NCBI GenBank assembly: GCA_017550535.1
Contig: JAFZOS010000027.1
Span: 110,165 to 174,164, forward strand
DNA from: Lachnospiraceae bacterium
GTDB taxonomy: Bacteria; Bacillota; Clostridia; Lachnospirales; Lachnospiraceae
DNA length: 64,000 nt
Direction: 5' to 3'
The translations under genes and the position numbers were made by a program. The notes below the pieces were generated by a model. That model was not told the DNA's origin, ran no database searches, and saw only the letters and a program-made list of their open reading frames with translations. Of the stretch, positions 48,278-56,864 are shown piece after piece (within the stretch, counting starts at the first letter, position 1; the number at the start of each line of letters is the position of its first letter).

Positions 48278-49597
48278 TTAAACTTCTTGAACATTTTCGC
48301 CCTCAGGCGCATCTTCCATGCTTTCCTCCTCGGTTTCAGGCTCTTTTTCGGGCAGCTCCATACGAATCTGCTCTATGTGATTCTTATCCATCTGAACGGT
48401 TGTCAGCCTGGTCCCGTCGTCAAGCTCGACCGATTCGCCCACTTCGGGAACCCTTTCAAGCTTTTCGATCATAAGCCCGCCTATGGAATCATAATTCTCG
48501 GAACTTAATTCAAGTGAAAGCGCGTCGTTTAAGTCGTCTATCTTAAGCGATCCGTCTACCAGGTATTCGCGTTCGCCGACTTCCTGTATAAGGTTCTCCT
48601 CATCCTCGTCGAACTCATCCCTTATCTCGCCGACGATCTCCTCAAGCAGATCCTCAAGAGTCACCAGCCCGACCGTATCGCCGTATTCGTCAAGGACAAG
48701 AGTCATGCTTATGTGATTCTGCCTCATTTCCATCATAAGCTCGGACGTCTTCTTGTACTCAACCGTGAAGTTCGCCTCACGCATTATGTTCCTTATATTA
48801 AAGTTGTTGATATCCTCGTAAAACAGGACATCCTTCATGTTGACGATTCCGATGATATTGTCGGTGGATTCCTCAAAAACCGGGATCCTTGTATATTTGT
48901 GGACTTCGAACTGCTCCTTTAATTCCCAGTAATTGGCATCCACATTGACGCAGGTCATCTCTATACGCGGTATCATGACGTCCTTTGCAAGCGAATCACC
49001 GAAGTCAAACACGTTGTCTATCATCTCACGCTCGCCGGTCTCGATAACGCCTTCCTCATGACTTGCATCCAGGATGTTTCGGATCTCACCTTCCGTAAGT
49101 ACCGACTTGGCCTGATCGGGATCGATACGCAGTATCTTAAGGAACAGCCTTGACAGCTTGTCGATTATAAAGATGACAGGCGTCAACAGCTTCATCGTGA
49201 ACATGATCGGCCCCGAAAATGCAAGTGCCAGGCCTTCGTTATGGATCGTTGCTATGGTCTTTGGCATTATCTCGCCGAAAATAAGGATGAGCAGAGTCAG
49301 TATGCCGGCAGCCAGCGCAACATACGCATCATTCCAAAGACGCAGGGCCATCGCTGTGACCAAAGATGACGCAGCGATGTTTACTATATTGTTCATTATA
49401 AGTATCGCACTTAACATCTTGCTCTTTTTATCGAGCAGCAAAAGCGCGCGTTTTGCCTTTTTGTTCCCCTCATCCGCAAGAGTGGTAAGCTTTACCTCGC
49501 TTGCCGTGGTAAGAGCCGTCTCGGCCCCCGAATAAAATGCCGACAATATCAGCAGTACAACCAGTATTATCAGTTGTATGACACCTTCGGTATCCAA
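48278..49597 (-). CDS. CorC/HlyC-type membrane protein (DUF21-CBS-CorC_HlyC)
   Basis: About 439 aa. The DUF21/CNNM transmembrane domain (AFYSGAETALTTASEVKL) is followed by paired CBS domains (MIPRIEMTCVNVDAN; IGIVNMKDVL; MTLVLDEYGDTVGLVTLEDLLEEIVGEI) and a C-terminal CorC_HlyC domain with an acidic tail. Relatives are linked to Mg2+ or other cation export. TTG at 49595-49597 is chosen (AAGGAG about 11 nt upstream); the upstream TTG lies inside the preceding gene. Confidence 0.9.
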   Translation of the reverse strand: MDTEGVIQLIILVVLLILSAFYSGAETALTTASEVKLTTLADEGNKKAKRALLLLDKKSKMLSAILIMNNIVNIAASSLVTAMALRLWNDAYVALAAGILTLLILIFGEIMPKTIATIHNEGLALAFSGPIMFTMKLLTPVIFIIDKLSRLFLKILRIDPDQAKSVLTEGEIRNILDASHEEGVIETGEREMIDNVFDFGDSLAKDVMIPRIEMTCVNVDANYWELKEQFEVHKYTRIPVFEESTDNIIGIVNMKDVLFYEDINNFNIRNIMREANFTVEYKKTSELMMEMRQNHISMTLVLDEYGDTVGLVTLEDLLEEIVGEIRDEFDEDEENLIQEVGEREYLVDGSLKIDDLNDALSLELSSENYDSIGGLMIEKLERVPEVGESVELDDGTRLTTVQMDKNHIEQIRMELPEKEPETEEESMEDAPEGENVQEV

Positions 49598-49604
49598 AAA
49601 AAGT

Positions 49605-50180
49605 TCACTCCTTTCTGTGAGCAAGGTACTGGGCCAGCTGTGTTCCCGGCCTGTACCAAAGGACTTTCGTCCTTATGTATTCAAAGCAGGCTTCTTCGCC
49701 CTTCTCGGCGAGCATACTTAAGAGTTCCTCAAGCAGCCTGCGCGTGTTTTCCTCAATGAGCACCTCCGGCATGCCCTTGTTATAATACTTAAGCGGCATA
49801 TCATCGGTGTAATGGCCTTTATTGTAAGTCTTTGATGCGGCTATCCTGTCCATGAACATCTCGATGATGTACTTATCAGGCATCCTTGCAGGTATTATGC
49901 CTCCGCCGATCTCGGAGCTGTAATCAAACCAGTACTCGTAATGATGTTTGTTGCGTCCCTTATGATGCAGCCATGCGCTCGAATACCCGATATCCTCGCG
50001 CTCTGCATTGTTTGGGCTTCGGAATCCCTGGTAATACTTTGCACCAACAATGAATTCGGACGGCGAATACTTTGAAAGATCATGGGTCAGGCCCTGCCAG
50101 TAAAGCCCAACCTTAAAGCAGCCTTCCCTCACAAGCTTACGGTGGGCATTTATTGTTTTAAGATGTTCCTTAAGCTTCAT
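49605..50180 (-). CDS. DUF5662-family protein
   Basis: 191 aa, soluble. Conserved His/Asp-rich blocks GLTHDLSKYSPSEF (about 30-43) and AWLHHKGRNKHHYEYW (about 70-85) suggest a metal site similar to HD phosphohydrolases, but no activity is known to me. It sits 2 nt after the zinc-ribbon gene and 7 nt before the CorC-like gene. Confidence 0.82.
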   Translation of the reverse strand: MKLKEHLKTINAHRKLVREGCFKVGLYWQGLTHDLSKYSPSEFIVGAKYYQGFRSPNNAEREDIGYSSAWLHHKGRNKHHYEYWFDYSSEIGGGIIPARMPDKYIIEMFMDRIAASKTYNKGHYTDDMPLKYYNKGMPEVLIEENTRRLLEELLSMLAEKGEEACFEYIRTKVLWYRPGTQLAQYLAHRKE

Positions 50181-50182
50181 CC

Positions 50183-51604
50183 TTACTTAGCCTCAAGCTC
50201 GATAAACTCACTGCCGGGATAATCAGTTTCGTCGGGTGATACATATATGAGATCCTTGTCAGGATTTATGTAAACCAATTTGATATCCTTCGGTGTATGT
50301 ATCGTATGTCCTTCGGCACTGAATTCAGTGCCTTCACCGGCATGAGAACCCATGAAATCCTCAATTGCCTTGCTAAGCTTTCCTGTCTCGCCGGCGCCCG
50401 AATACATCTCGCCTGCCTTATCATCCGTAAGGAAAGTCGGAACATTTCCGGCAGCGATCGAATCGCTCACGCTCTTAGCATAAGCATCGTTTAACTTAAA
50501 GAAGTCATCATATAACTTTGAGTTATATACAAACATCTCAAATGCGTCCTCATACCAGTCATAAAGCTCATCCGATCCGGCCTCAAAGCTTGATACCGTA
50601 AGTATGTAGCAGTCAAGCACCTGCCCGTAGATACCGGCAGAATCATCCGAATAGTCATAAACCGTACAGAATACGGGAACATAGAACCTGCACGATACGG
50701 CATGGTCTTCCTTTGTAAGTATCCTGTAATCCATGAACTTGTTCGATTTATATGTGTTGTTATGCTTAAACTCTGTGGTCGCGGGAAGTCCGAACAGCGT
50801 CGAAAACCCTTCCGTACCTGCATCCTCGTAGGTCTTTACCACCTTCTCAAAGCTCTCATTTACCTGCGCGGGAACATCCTCACTTCCCATGTCTTCGATC
50901 TTTTTCGCCGACGGATAAGCCTGCCTTATTATCTCCTTAAGGTAGTTTTCAACGGAAGTAAAGTTGTAGAAGCTCGCGCCTCCCTGGAGCGCGTACTGAA
51001 CATCATCGGTTGTGATATCTCCCTCGGTTGTCATCGAGATATACTGATAATGCTGCGGCGATGTATATGTAAGCTGCGTTGTGTTATCTTCATTCGTTGC
51101 TATGAACGTGAACGCAGCAGGATACCTTTGACTCTCCCTCTGATAATCTATTGAATGATCGATCTTGCTTAGATCCTCGGGATATACGGCATAGAACACA
51201 TCATGGCCCGCAGCATCCTGAACGGTCATCTGCTTGTAATATGCGCCCGCATCATCCTTGACTTCCTTCTTTTTCTTAGAATCACTGTTATTGCCGCCCG
51301 TCATCGAATCCATCAGACGCTGCGCAAAGCTGCTCCTGTTTGCCTCGCGCTGTTCATCGGTCATATTAATGAACATCTGCGATACAAATATGCCTACCAT
51401 GAGGAGCATGACGACAAATACAAGGATGACGGCAAGTACACCCATGTTCTTCTTGCCGGCCTCCTTCTTCTCAAGCTCGATCTGCTTCTCGACCGCCTCG
51501 GGATATTTAGTTGTGCTTCCCTTTACGGTAACATCATTCCCACAGCCGATGCAGATCTCCATGTTGTCTTCAAGCAGCATTCCGCATTTTTTACAATACT
51601 TCAT
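50183..51604 (-). CDS. Zinc-ribbon membrane protein with large external domain
   Basis: 473 aa. The N-terminal zinc ribbon (CKKCG...CIGCG, residues 4-22) is cytoplasmic, one membrane helix lies at about 54-78, and the rest (about 390 residues) should be outside the cell. The external part is acidic, rich in Tyr and Asp, with no recognised motif. Similar proteins are common and uncharacterised in Clostridia. It is 11 nt downstream of aspS. Confidence 0.8.
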   Translation of the reverse strand: MKYCKKCGMLLEDNMEICIGCGNDVTVKGSTTKYPEAVEKQIELEKKEAGKKNMGVLAVILVFVVMLLMVGIFVSQMFINMTDEQREANRSSFAQRLMDSMTGGNNSDSKKKKEVKDDAGAYYKQMTVQDAAGHDVFYAVYPEDLSKIDHSIDYQRESQRYPAAFTFIATNEDNTTQLTYTSPQHYQYISMTTEGDITTDDVQYALQGGASFYNFTSVENYLKEIIRQAYPSAKKIEDMGSEDVPAQVNESFEKVVKTYEDAGTEGFSTLFGLPATTEFKHNNTYKSNKFMDYRILTKEDHAVSCRFYVPVFCTVYDYSDDSAGIYGQVLDCYILTVSSFEAGSDELYDWYEDAFEMFVYNSKLYDDFFKLNDAYAKSVSDSIAAGNVPTFLTDDKAGEMYSGAGETGKLSKAIEDFMGSHAGEGTEFSAEGHTIHTPKDIKLVYINPDKDLIYVSPDETDYPGSEFIELEAK

Positions 51605-51615
51605 ACATTAACCCC

Positions 51616-53424
51616 TTACTGTTCAGTTGATACCTCGGTTTCCTTAACATCCAGCCTGATACCAAGCTCCTCAAGCTGCTTATCATCTACCACGTTCGGT
51701 GCTTCGCACATAAGATCCGACGCATCCTTAACCTTCGGGAATGCCATAACTTCCCTTATGCTATCGGCGCCGACCATCAGCATAACCAGACGGTCAAGGC
51801 CGTAAGCAAGGCCCGCATGCGGCGGAACACCGTATTTGAAGGCATTAAGAAGGAATCCGAACCTCTCATAAGCATCCTCCTTCTCAAAGCCCAGTACTTC
51901 AAACATCTTCTCCTGAATATCAGACTGATGGATCCTTACTGATCCTCCGCCGAGCTCTGTTCCGTTAAGCACGATATCGTAAGCCTTCGCCCTTACCTTT
52001 CCGGGGGCAGAATCAATCAGCCCAAGGTCCTCATCCATCGGCATTGTGAACGGATGGTGCATCGCCTTGTAGCGATTCTCCTCCTCGCTCCACTCAAGCA
52101 GCGGGAACTCGGTTATCCAAAGGAACTTAAACTCACCTTCGGGGATGATCTCTAAGTTCTTTGCTATCTCCAGCCTCAATGCACCGAGCACGTTCCATAC
52201 GATATTTGTTTTATCGGCTGCGAACACGAGAAGGTCACCCGGCTCGCCGCCCATTGAATTTACAAGTGCCTTAAGCTCATCCTCGCTTAAGAATTTGGCA
52301 AAGCTTGATTTATATGTCCCGTCGGGAAGCACGCAAAGATATGCGAGCCCCTTCGCGCCGTAGCCCTTGGCAAATTCAACCAACGCGTCTATCTTTTTAC
52401 GAGGCATCTCGGCCTGACCCTTTACATTCAAGCCCCTTACCGTGCCGCCGTTATCAAGCGCTCCGGTAAATACACCGAAACCGCAGCCTTTTACGACATC
52501 GGAGACATCTGTAAGCTCCATGCCGAAACGGATATCGGGCTTATCCGAACCGAAGCGATCCATTGCTTCCTGCCAGGTCATCCTTTGTATCGGAAGCGAT
52601 ACATCGATATCAAGCACTTCCTTAAATACCTTTGCAATGGCGCCTTCGTTTACAGCTATGACATCATCAACATCAACGAAGCTCATTTCAAGGTCGATCT
52701 GTGTAAATTCAGGCTGCCTGTCCGCACGCAAATCCTCATCACGGAAGCACTTGGCCACCTGGAAATACCTGTCGTAACCCGAACACATAAGGAGCTGCTT
52801 AAACAGCTGCGGCGACTGAGGCAGCGCATAAAAGCTTCCGGGATGGATTCGGCTGGGAACAAGGTAATCCCTCGCACCTTCCGGTGTACTCTTCTGAAGG
52901 ATCGGAGTTTCTATCTCGAGGAAGCCCTCGCCAAGGAAATAATTCCTGATTATATTTACTATCCTGCTTCGAAGGATTATGTTCTTCTGAATATCCGGAC
53001 GACGCAGGTCAAGGTACCTGTATTTAAGCCTAAGTTCTTCTTTTGTCTTTGAATCAGATTCAATGGGGAACGGAGGTGTGTCTGCTTCGGAAAGTACACG
53101 AAGTTCCGTAGCCCTTACTTCGATCGTACCTGTCTTAAGCGCTTTGTTCGCTTCGCCCGCACGTTTCTCGACACGTCCTACAACAGCGATAACAAATTCG
53201 CTCCTTAACTTATATGCCTTATCGAAGCCTTCGGAACCTATATCCTTATCCTCGAATATTATCTGCAGTATGCCTGAGCGGTCGCGAAGGTCGGTAAATA
53301 TGATACCGCCCTTGTTCCTGCTGCGCTGCACCCAGCCCATAACTGTGACTGTCTGTCCGATATTTGCTTCGGTTACTTCCGTACATCTGTGGGTCCTCTT
53401 AAGGCCCATCATTGATTCTGCCAT
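51616..53424 (-). CDS. aspS: Aspartate--tRNA ligase, bacterial type
   Basis: 602 aa with the bacterial GAD insertion. N-terminal OB anticodon-binding domain (VTVMGWVQRSRNKGGIIFTDLRDRSG), motif 2 (FRDEDLRADRQPEFTQIDLEMSF) and motif 3 (GLAYGLDRLVMLM) are all present. Whether it is discriminating or also charges tRNA-Asn cannot be read here. It follows hisS with a 12-nt gap. Confidence 0.97.
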   Translation of the reverse strand: MAESMMGLKRTHRCTEVTEANIGQTVTVMGWVQRSRNKGGIIFTDLRDRSGILQIIFEDKDIGSEGFDKAYKLRSEFVIAVVGRVEKRAGEANKALKTGTIEVRATELRVLSEADTPPFPIESDSKTKEELRLKYRYLDLRRPDIQKNIILRSRIVNIIRNYFLGEGFLEIETPILQKSTPEGARDYLVPSRIHPGSFYALPQSPQLFKQLLMCSGYDRYFQVAKCFRDEDLRADRQPEFTQIDLEMSFVDVDDVIAVNEGAIAKVFKEVLDIDVSLPIQRMTWQEAMDRFGSDKPDIRFGMELTDVSDVVKGCGFGVFTGALDNGGTVRGLNVKGQAEMPRKKIDALVEFAKGYGAKGLAYLCVLPDGTYKSSFAKFLSEDELKALVNSMGGEPGDLLVFAADKTNIVWNVLGALRLEIAKNLEIIPEGEFKFLWITEFPLLEWSEEENRYKAMHHPFTMPMDEDLGLIDSAPGKVRAKAYDIVLNGTELGGGSVRIHQSDIQEKMFEVLGFEKEDAYERFGFLLNAFKYGVPPHAGLAYGLDRLVMLMVGADSIREVMAFPKVKDASDLMCEAPNVVDDKQLEELGIRLDVKETEVSTEQ

Positions 53425-53436
53425 TTTTTAACACCT

Positions 53437-54705
53437 CTATCTTTTAAATTCAGTATTATAATAATCCCTTATATTCTCCGGCTGGTAGCCTTCCTTTAAC
53501 AGCTGCTCCTTCTGGAACTTCTTGTTCTTGTTCATCTGGGCAACCAGCACCTTTACGCCGCGCCTGCGAAGCTCGGCGGCATCCTTCATTATCTCGCATA
53601 ACCTGTCGCGGCTCGTGCCCTTTTCGATAAGGAAGACCTGTTTTTCGCTCGTATCCGGCACCCTGAAATCCTTATCGAGGAGGATCGATATGATCCTTTC
53701 AAAACCGATCGAAAAACCGCAGGCACAGGTTTTCTGTCCCGTGAAACGGCCGATCATCTCATCATACCTTCCGCCGCCCGCGACGCTTGAGCCGAACTCG
53801 TTCATGCTTATCTCGAAGATGGTGCCCGTATAATAAGACATGCCCCGGACGAGTGTTGGGTCAAATTCTATGTTAAAGCTTGCATCCTTAGTCGCTTCAA
53901 CGCTTGCGATTATCGTTTCAAGGCTGTCTGCCGCATCGCCTTCCAGATGATCGCCGAGTGTTTCCTTAAGGCTCTTTATTCCCTCAACATCACGGCTTGT
54001 TTTCCTGAAAAGATCAAGATACTTACCGACCGCATCCTCGGGGAGTCCTGCAGAAACCAATTCCTCCCTGACTCCTGCTTCGCCTATCTTGTCCATCTTG
54101 TCAAGGATGATGAATATCCCGTCAAGCTCATGATCCAAAAAGCCTGCATACATTGCCATAGCTTTAAGTATGCGCCTGTCATTTATCCTTACCGTAAAAT
54201 CCTTAAAATCGAGCTTTCCGAGCAAAGTCGTAGTTGCAAGTATAAGCTCGATCTCGGCAAGGTAACTCGGATCGCCGAGTATATCGATATCGCACTGAAC
54301 AAACTGACGGAAACGGCCCTTCTGAGGACGCTCGGCGCGCCATACGCTCCCTATCTGCAATGCCTTAAAGGGTGACGGCAGTTCGTTGGCATGATTTGCA
54401 TAATACCTTGAAAGCGGAACGGTAAGGTCATAACGCAGTCCTGCATCCGCAATGTCGTTTTCTTCCTTTGCATGCAGGAGGTCTAACTTCTCGCCGCGCT
54501 TCATGATCTTAAAAATGAGCTTTTCATTCTCGCCGCCCTGCTTTGAGCACAGGTTCTCGATATGTTCAACGCACGGCGTCTCAATGGACTGGAAGCCGAA
54601 ACCGCCGTATGTTTCCTTTACGAGTCCTGTCACGTAATCCCGCAGCTTCATTTCGCGGGGGAGGATATCTTTCATTCCGTTTACGGGTTTTTTAGTAAGT
54701 GGCAT
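53437..54705 (-). CDS. hisS: Histidine--tRNA ligase
   Basis: About 422 aa. Class II motif 2 and the His-specific motifs LVRGMSYYTGTIFEI and SVAGGGRYDEMIG are present, with the C-terminal anticodon domain starting near residue 325. ATG at 54703-54705 has AGGAG 8 nt upstream and is preferred to two upstream in-frame starts. Confidence 0.96.
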   Translation of the reverse strand: MPLTKKPVNGMKDILPREMKLRDYVTGLVKETYGGFGFQSIETPCVEHIENLCSKQGGENEKLIFKIMKRGEKLDLLHAKEENDIADAGLRYDLTVPLSRYYANHANELPSPFKALQIGSVWRAERPQKGRFRQFVQCDIDILGDPSYLAEIELILATTTLLGKLDFKDFTVRINDRRILKAMAMYAGFLDHELDGIFIILDKMDKIGEAGVREELVSAGLPEDAVGKYLDLFRKTSRDVEGIKSLKETLGDHLEGDAADSLETIIASVEATKDASFNIEFDPTLVRGMSYYTGTIFEISMNEFGSSVAGGGRYDEMIGRFTGQKTCACGFSIGFERIISILLDKDFRVPDTSEKQVFLIEKGTSRDRLCEIMKDAAELRRRGVKVLVAQMNKNKKFQKEQLLKEGYQPENIRDYYNTEFKR

Positions 54706-54762
54706 AATCATTTCTCCTAAGCCATTAAACATATTTCTTCAAAATAATATACTATCATACAT

Positions 54763-56229
54763 TCAGGCGTCTGAGAAGTCACAAAACAATTTCCTCTTCC
54801 GCTCAAGCATCTCATCGAGCCTGCTTAAGTACAGTTCGACATCCTTTACATTATCGCAGCGTGTGATAAGGCCGTCAGGATACACGCGCTTGCTCACGGT
54901 TCCGGCGCCGCAGGCAACGATCGACTGCAGCTCCTCCATTATAAGGATATTGTAAATACCTTCACAGCCTTCCCTTGAATATCCCACATTCTCAAAATTG
55001 CCGGCCATGTTTTTCTGCCTGTAAAGATAGTACGGTTCCATGTCAAGCTCACGGGCCGCCTTATCCGCACACTCAAGCATATCGGGAGTGTTGATGCTCT
55101 TTATCTCCTCATGTTCCTTAAGGTACTCAGCCATGCCTGCTGCCCTTTTTATCGCCATCGAATGGACGGTTATGCTGTCGGGCCTTAGGCTTTTAAGTTC
55201 CTCCATCGTACGTTTAACATGACTTAATCCCTCGCCCGGAAGCCCCAGGATTATATCCGTGTTTATATTGTCAAATCCGCACTCCCTTGCAAGCCTAAAT
55301 GCATTCTTTACATCCGAAACCGTATGCCTTCGTCCGATGAGCTTAAGCGTATCCTCATTCATCGTCTGCGGATTTATAGATATCCTTGTTACTCCCAGTT
55401 CCTTAAGAGTCACAAGCTTATCGCGATCTATAGAATCGGGGCGCCCCGCCTCCACGGTAATCTCAAGCACCTTATCAAGGTCAAACAGTTTTCCAAGATA
55501 TCTGAAAAGTTCCTTAAACTGTAACGGTGTCAAAGTCGTAGGTGTTCCGCCCCCTATATATATCGAATCGGGTGACTTTCCCTTATACAGTTCACATGTA
55601 AGATCAAGTTCCTTATAAAGGGCTTTAAGGTAATCATCAACAAGTCCTTTATACCTTGCGATCGGATATGATGTGAACGAGCAGTAAAGACATGTTGTGG
55701 GACAGAACGGGATGCCTATATACAAGCTGTAACCGCCTGTAAGATCTATGTCCTTAAGTACTTTTATCTCCTTATGCGCGATCGATATGCTTAAAGCCGC
55801 TTTCTTTTCCGAAACAAGATAGTTGTATTTAAGATATTTTCCTATCTCGTCATCCGTTCTTCCTTCGTTTATCATGAGCATGGGGATCTTGACAGGCCTT
55901 ATCCCTGTAAGTGTTCCCCATGGGAGTGATTTACCGGTATGTGAAGCGATGCATCCGTAGATACACCTCTTCATCGCATTCTTTATCGCCGCTTTTTCAG
56001 GTGACAGGAGCTCCTCCCCGCATACGTTCCTCTCCTCCCCTTCATTATACGAGCAGGATACCCGTGATGAAGAAAGGACCACATCATAAAACGAAGGAAC
56101 CCTTACGGATTCCTCAGCTTCACCGTCATGAACCACCTTTATATCAATTTCTTCTTCGGGATAGAATGCCTTTATAAGAGCATAGATGTCATACTCTAAG
56201 TTCTCCCTGTTAACCTTAACGTTTATCAT
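54763..56229 (-). CDS. hemZ: Coproporphyrinogen dehydrogenase HemZ (radical SAM)
   Basis: 488 aa. An N-terminal 150-residue HemZ-type extension (GTLTGIRPVKIPMLMI) precedes the radical-SAM cluster IPFCPTTCLYC (CX3CX2C, about residue 175) and the family block YIGGGTPTTL. Placement between an MBL hydrolase and hisS is common in Clostridia. No other haem gene is in the window. The start codon follows the MBL stop by 2 nt, without an obvious Shine-Dalgarno. Confidence 0.93.
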   Translation of the reverse strand: MINVKVNRENLEYDIYALIKAFYPEEEIDIKVVHDGEAEESVRVPSFYDVVLSSSRVSCSYNEGEERNVCGEELLSPEKAAIKNAMKRCIYGCIASHTGKSLPWGTLTGIRPVKIPMLMINEGRTDDEIGKYLKYNYLVSEKKAALSISIAHKEIKVLKDIDLTGGYSLYIGIPFCPTTCLYCSFTSYPIARYKGLVDDYLKALYKELDLTCELYKGKSPDSIYIGGGTPTTLTPLQFKELFRYLGKLFDLDKVLEITVEAGRPDSIDRDKLVTLKELGVTRISINPQTMNEDTLKLIGRRHTVSDVKNAFRLARECGFDNINTDIILGLPGEGLSHVKRTMEELKSLRPDSITVHSMAIKRAAGMAEYLKEHEEIKSINTPDMLECADKAARELDMEPYYLYRQKNMAGNFENVGYSREGCEGIYNILIMEELQSIVACGAGTVSKRVYPDGLITRCDNVKDVELYLSRLDEMLERKRKLFCDFSDA

Positions 56230-56231
56230 AT

Positions 56232-56864
56232 CTAATACACAAACGGATTGTTTTTTCGTTCAAAACCTATTGTCGTCTGATCGCCGTGCCCGGGATATAC
56301 CTTTACATCATCAGGCAGGCACATGAGCCGCTCCTTTAATGAGCGTATGAGAGTCGCCTCGCTGCCGGTCGGAAGATCCGAGCGTCCGATCGAGCAGCAG
56401 AACAGCGTATCACCGCTTATAAGGAGCCCCGCGTCTTCAAAGTAATAGCAGCAGCTTCCCTTTGTGTGTCCGGGAGTAGCTATCACCTTAAACTTAATGC
56501 CCTCTATATTAACTTCCTCGTTATCCTTAAGATATCTGTTGCACTTAACGGTATAGAGCCTGCCGATCTGGTCGCTGCAGTTATTGTGTGTATTCTCGCA
56601 TACGTCCTGCTCATCATCAAGTGCATAAACCTTTACGGAAGCAGCCTGCCTTAACTCGTTTGCGCCCATGATATGGTCAAAATGCCCGTGAGTTAAGCAC
56701 ACGCCGACTACCTCAATGCCTTTTCCCTTAAGGCCGTTATAGATACCTTCGCCATCGCAGGGAGCATCGAACACTACCGCCTTCTTTGCCTCATCATCAT
56801 ATACAAAATAACAGTTGGTCTGCACGGGTCCCATGCACATCCTGCCTATCTTAAGTTCTCCCAT
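56232..56864 (-). CDS. MBL-fold metallo-hydrolase (glyoxalase II-like)
   Basis: 210 aa. The binuclear metal motif HxHxDH is THGHFDHI (about residue 59), with further ligands in TPGHTKGS and the C-terminal YPGHGDQT. Substrate unknown; relatives hydrolyse thioesters. The ATG overlaps the rel stop (TGATG), implying coupling. Confidence 0.9.
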   Translation of the reverse strand: MGELKIGRMCMGPVQTNCYFVYDDEAKKAVVFDAPCDGEGIYNGLKGKGIEVVGVCLTHGHFDHIMGANELRQAASVKVYALDDEQDVCENTHNNCSDQIGRLYTVKCNRYLKDNEEVNIEGIKFKVIATPGHTKGSCCYYFEDAGLLISGDTLFCCSIGRSDLPTGSEATLIRSLKERLMCLPDDVKVYPGHGDQTTIGFERKNNPFVY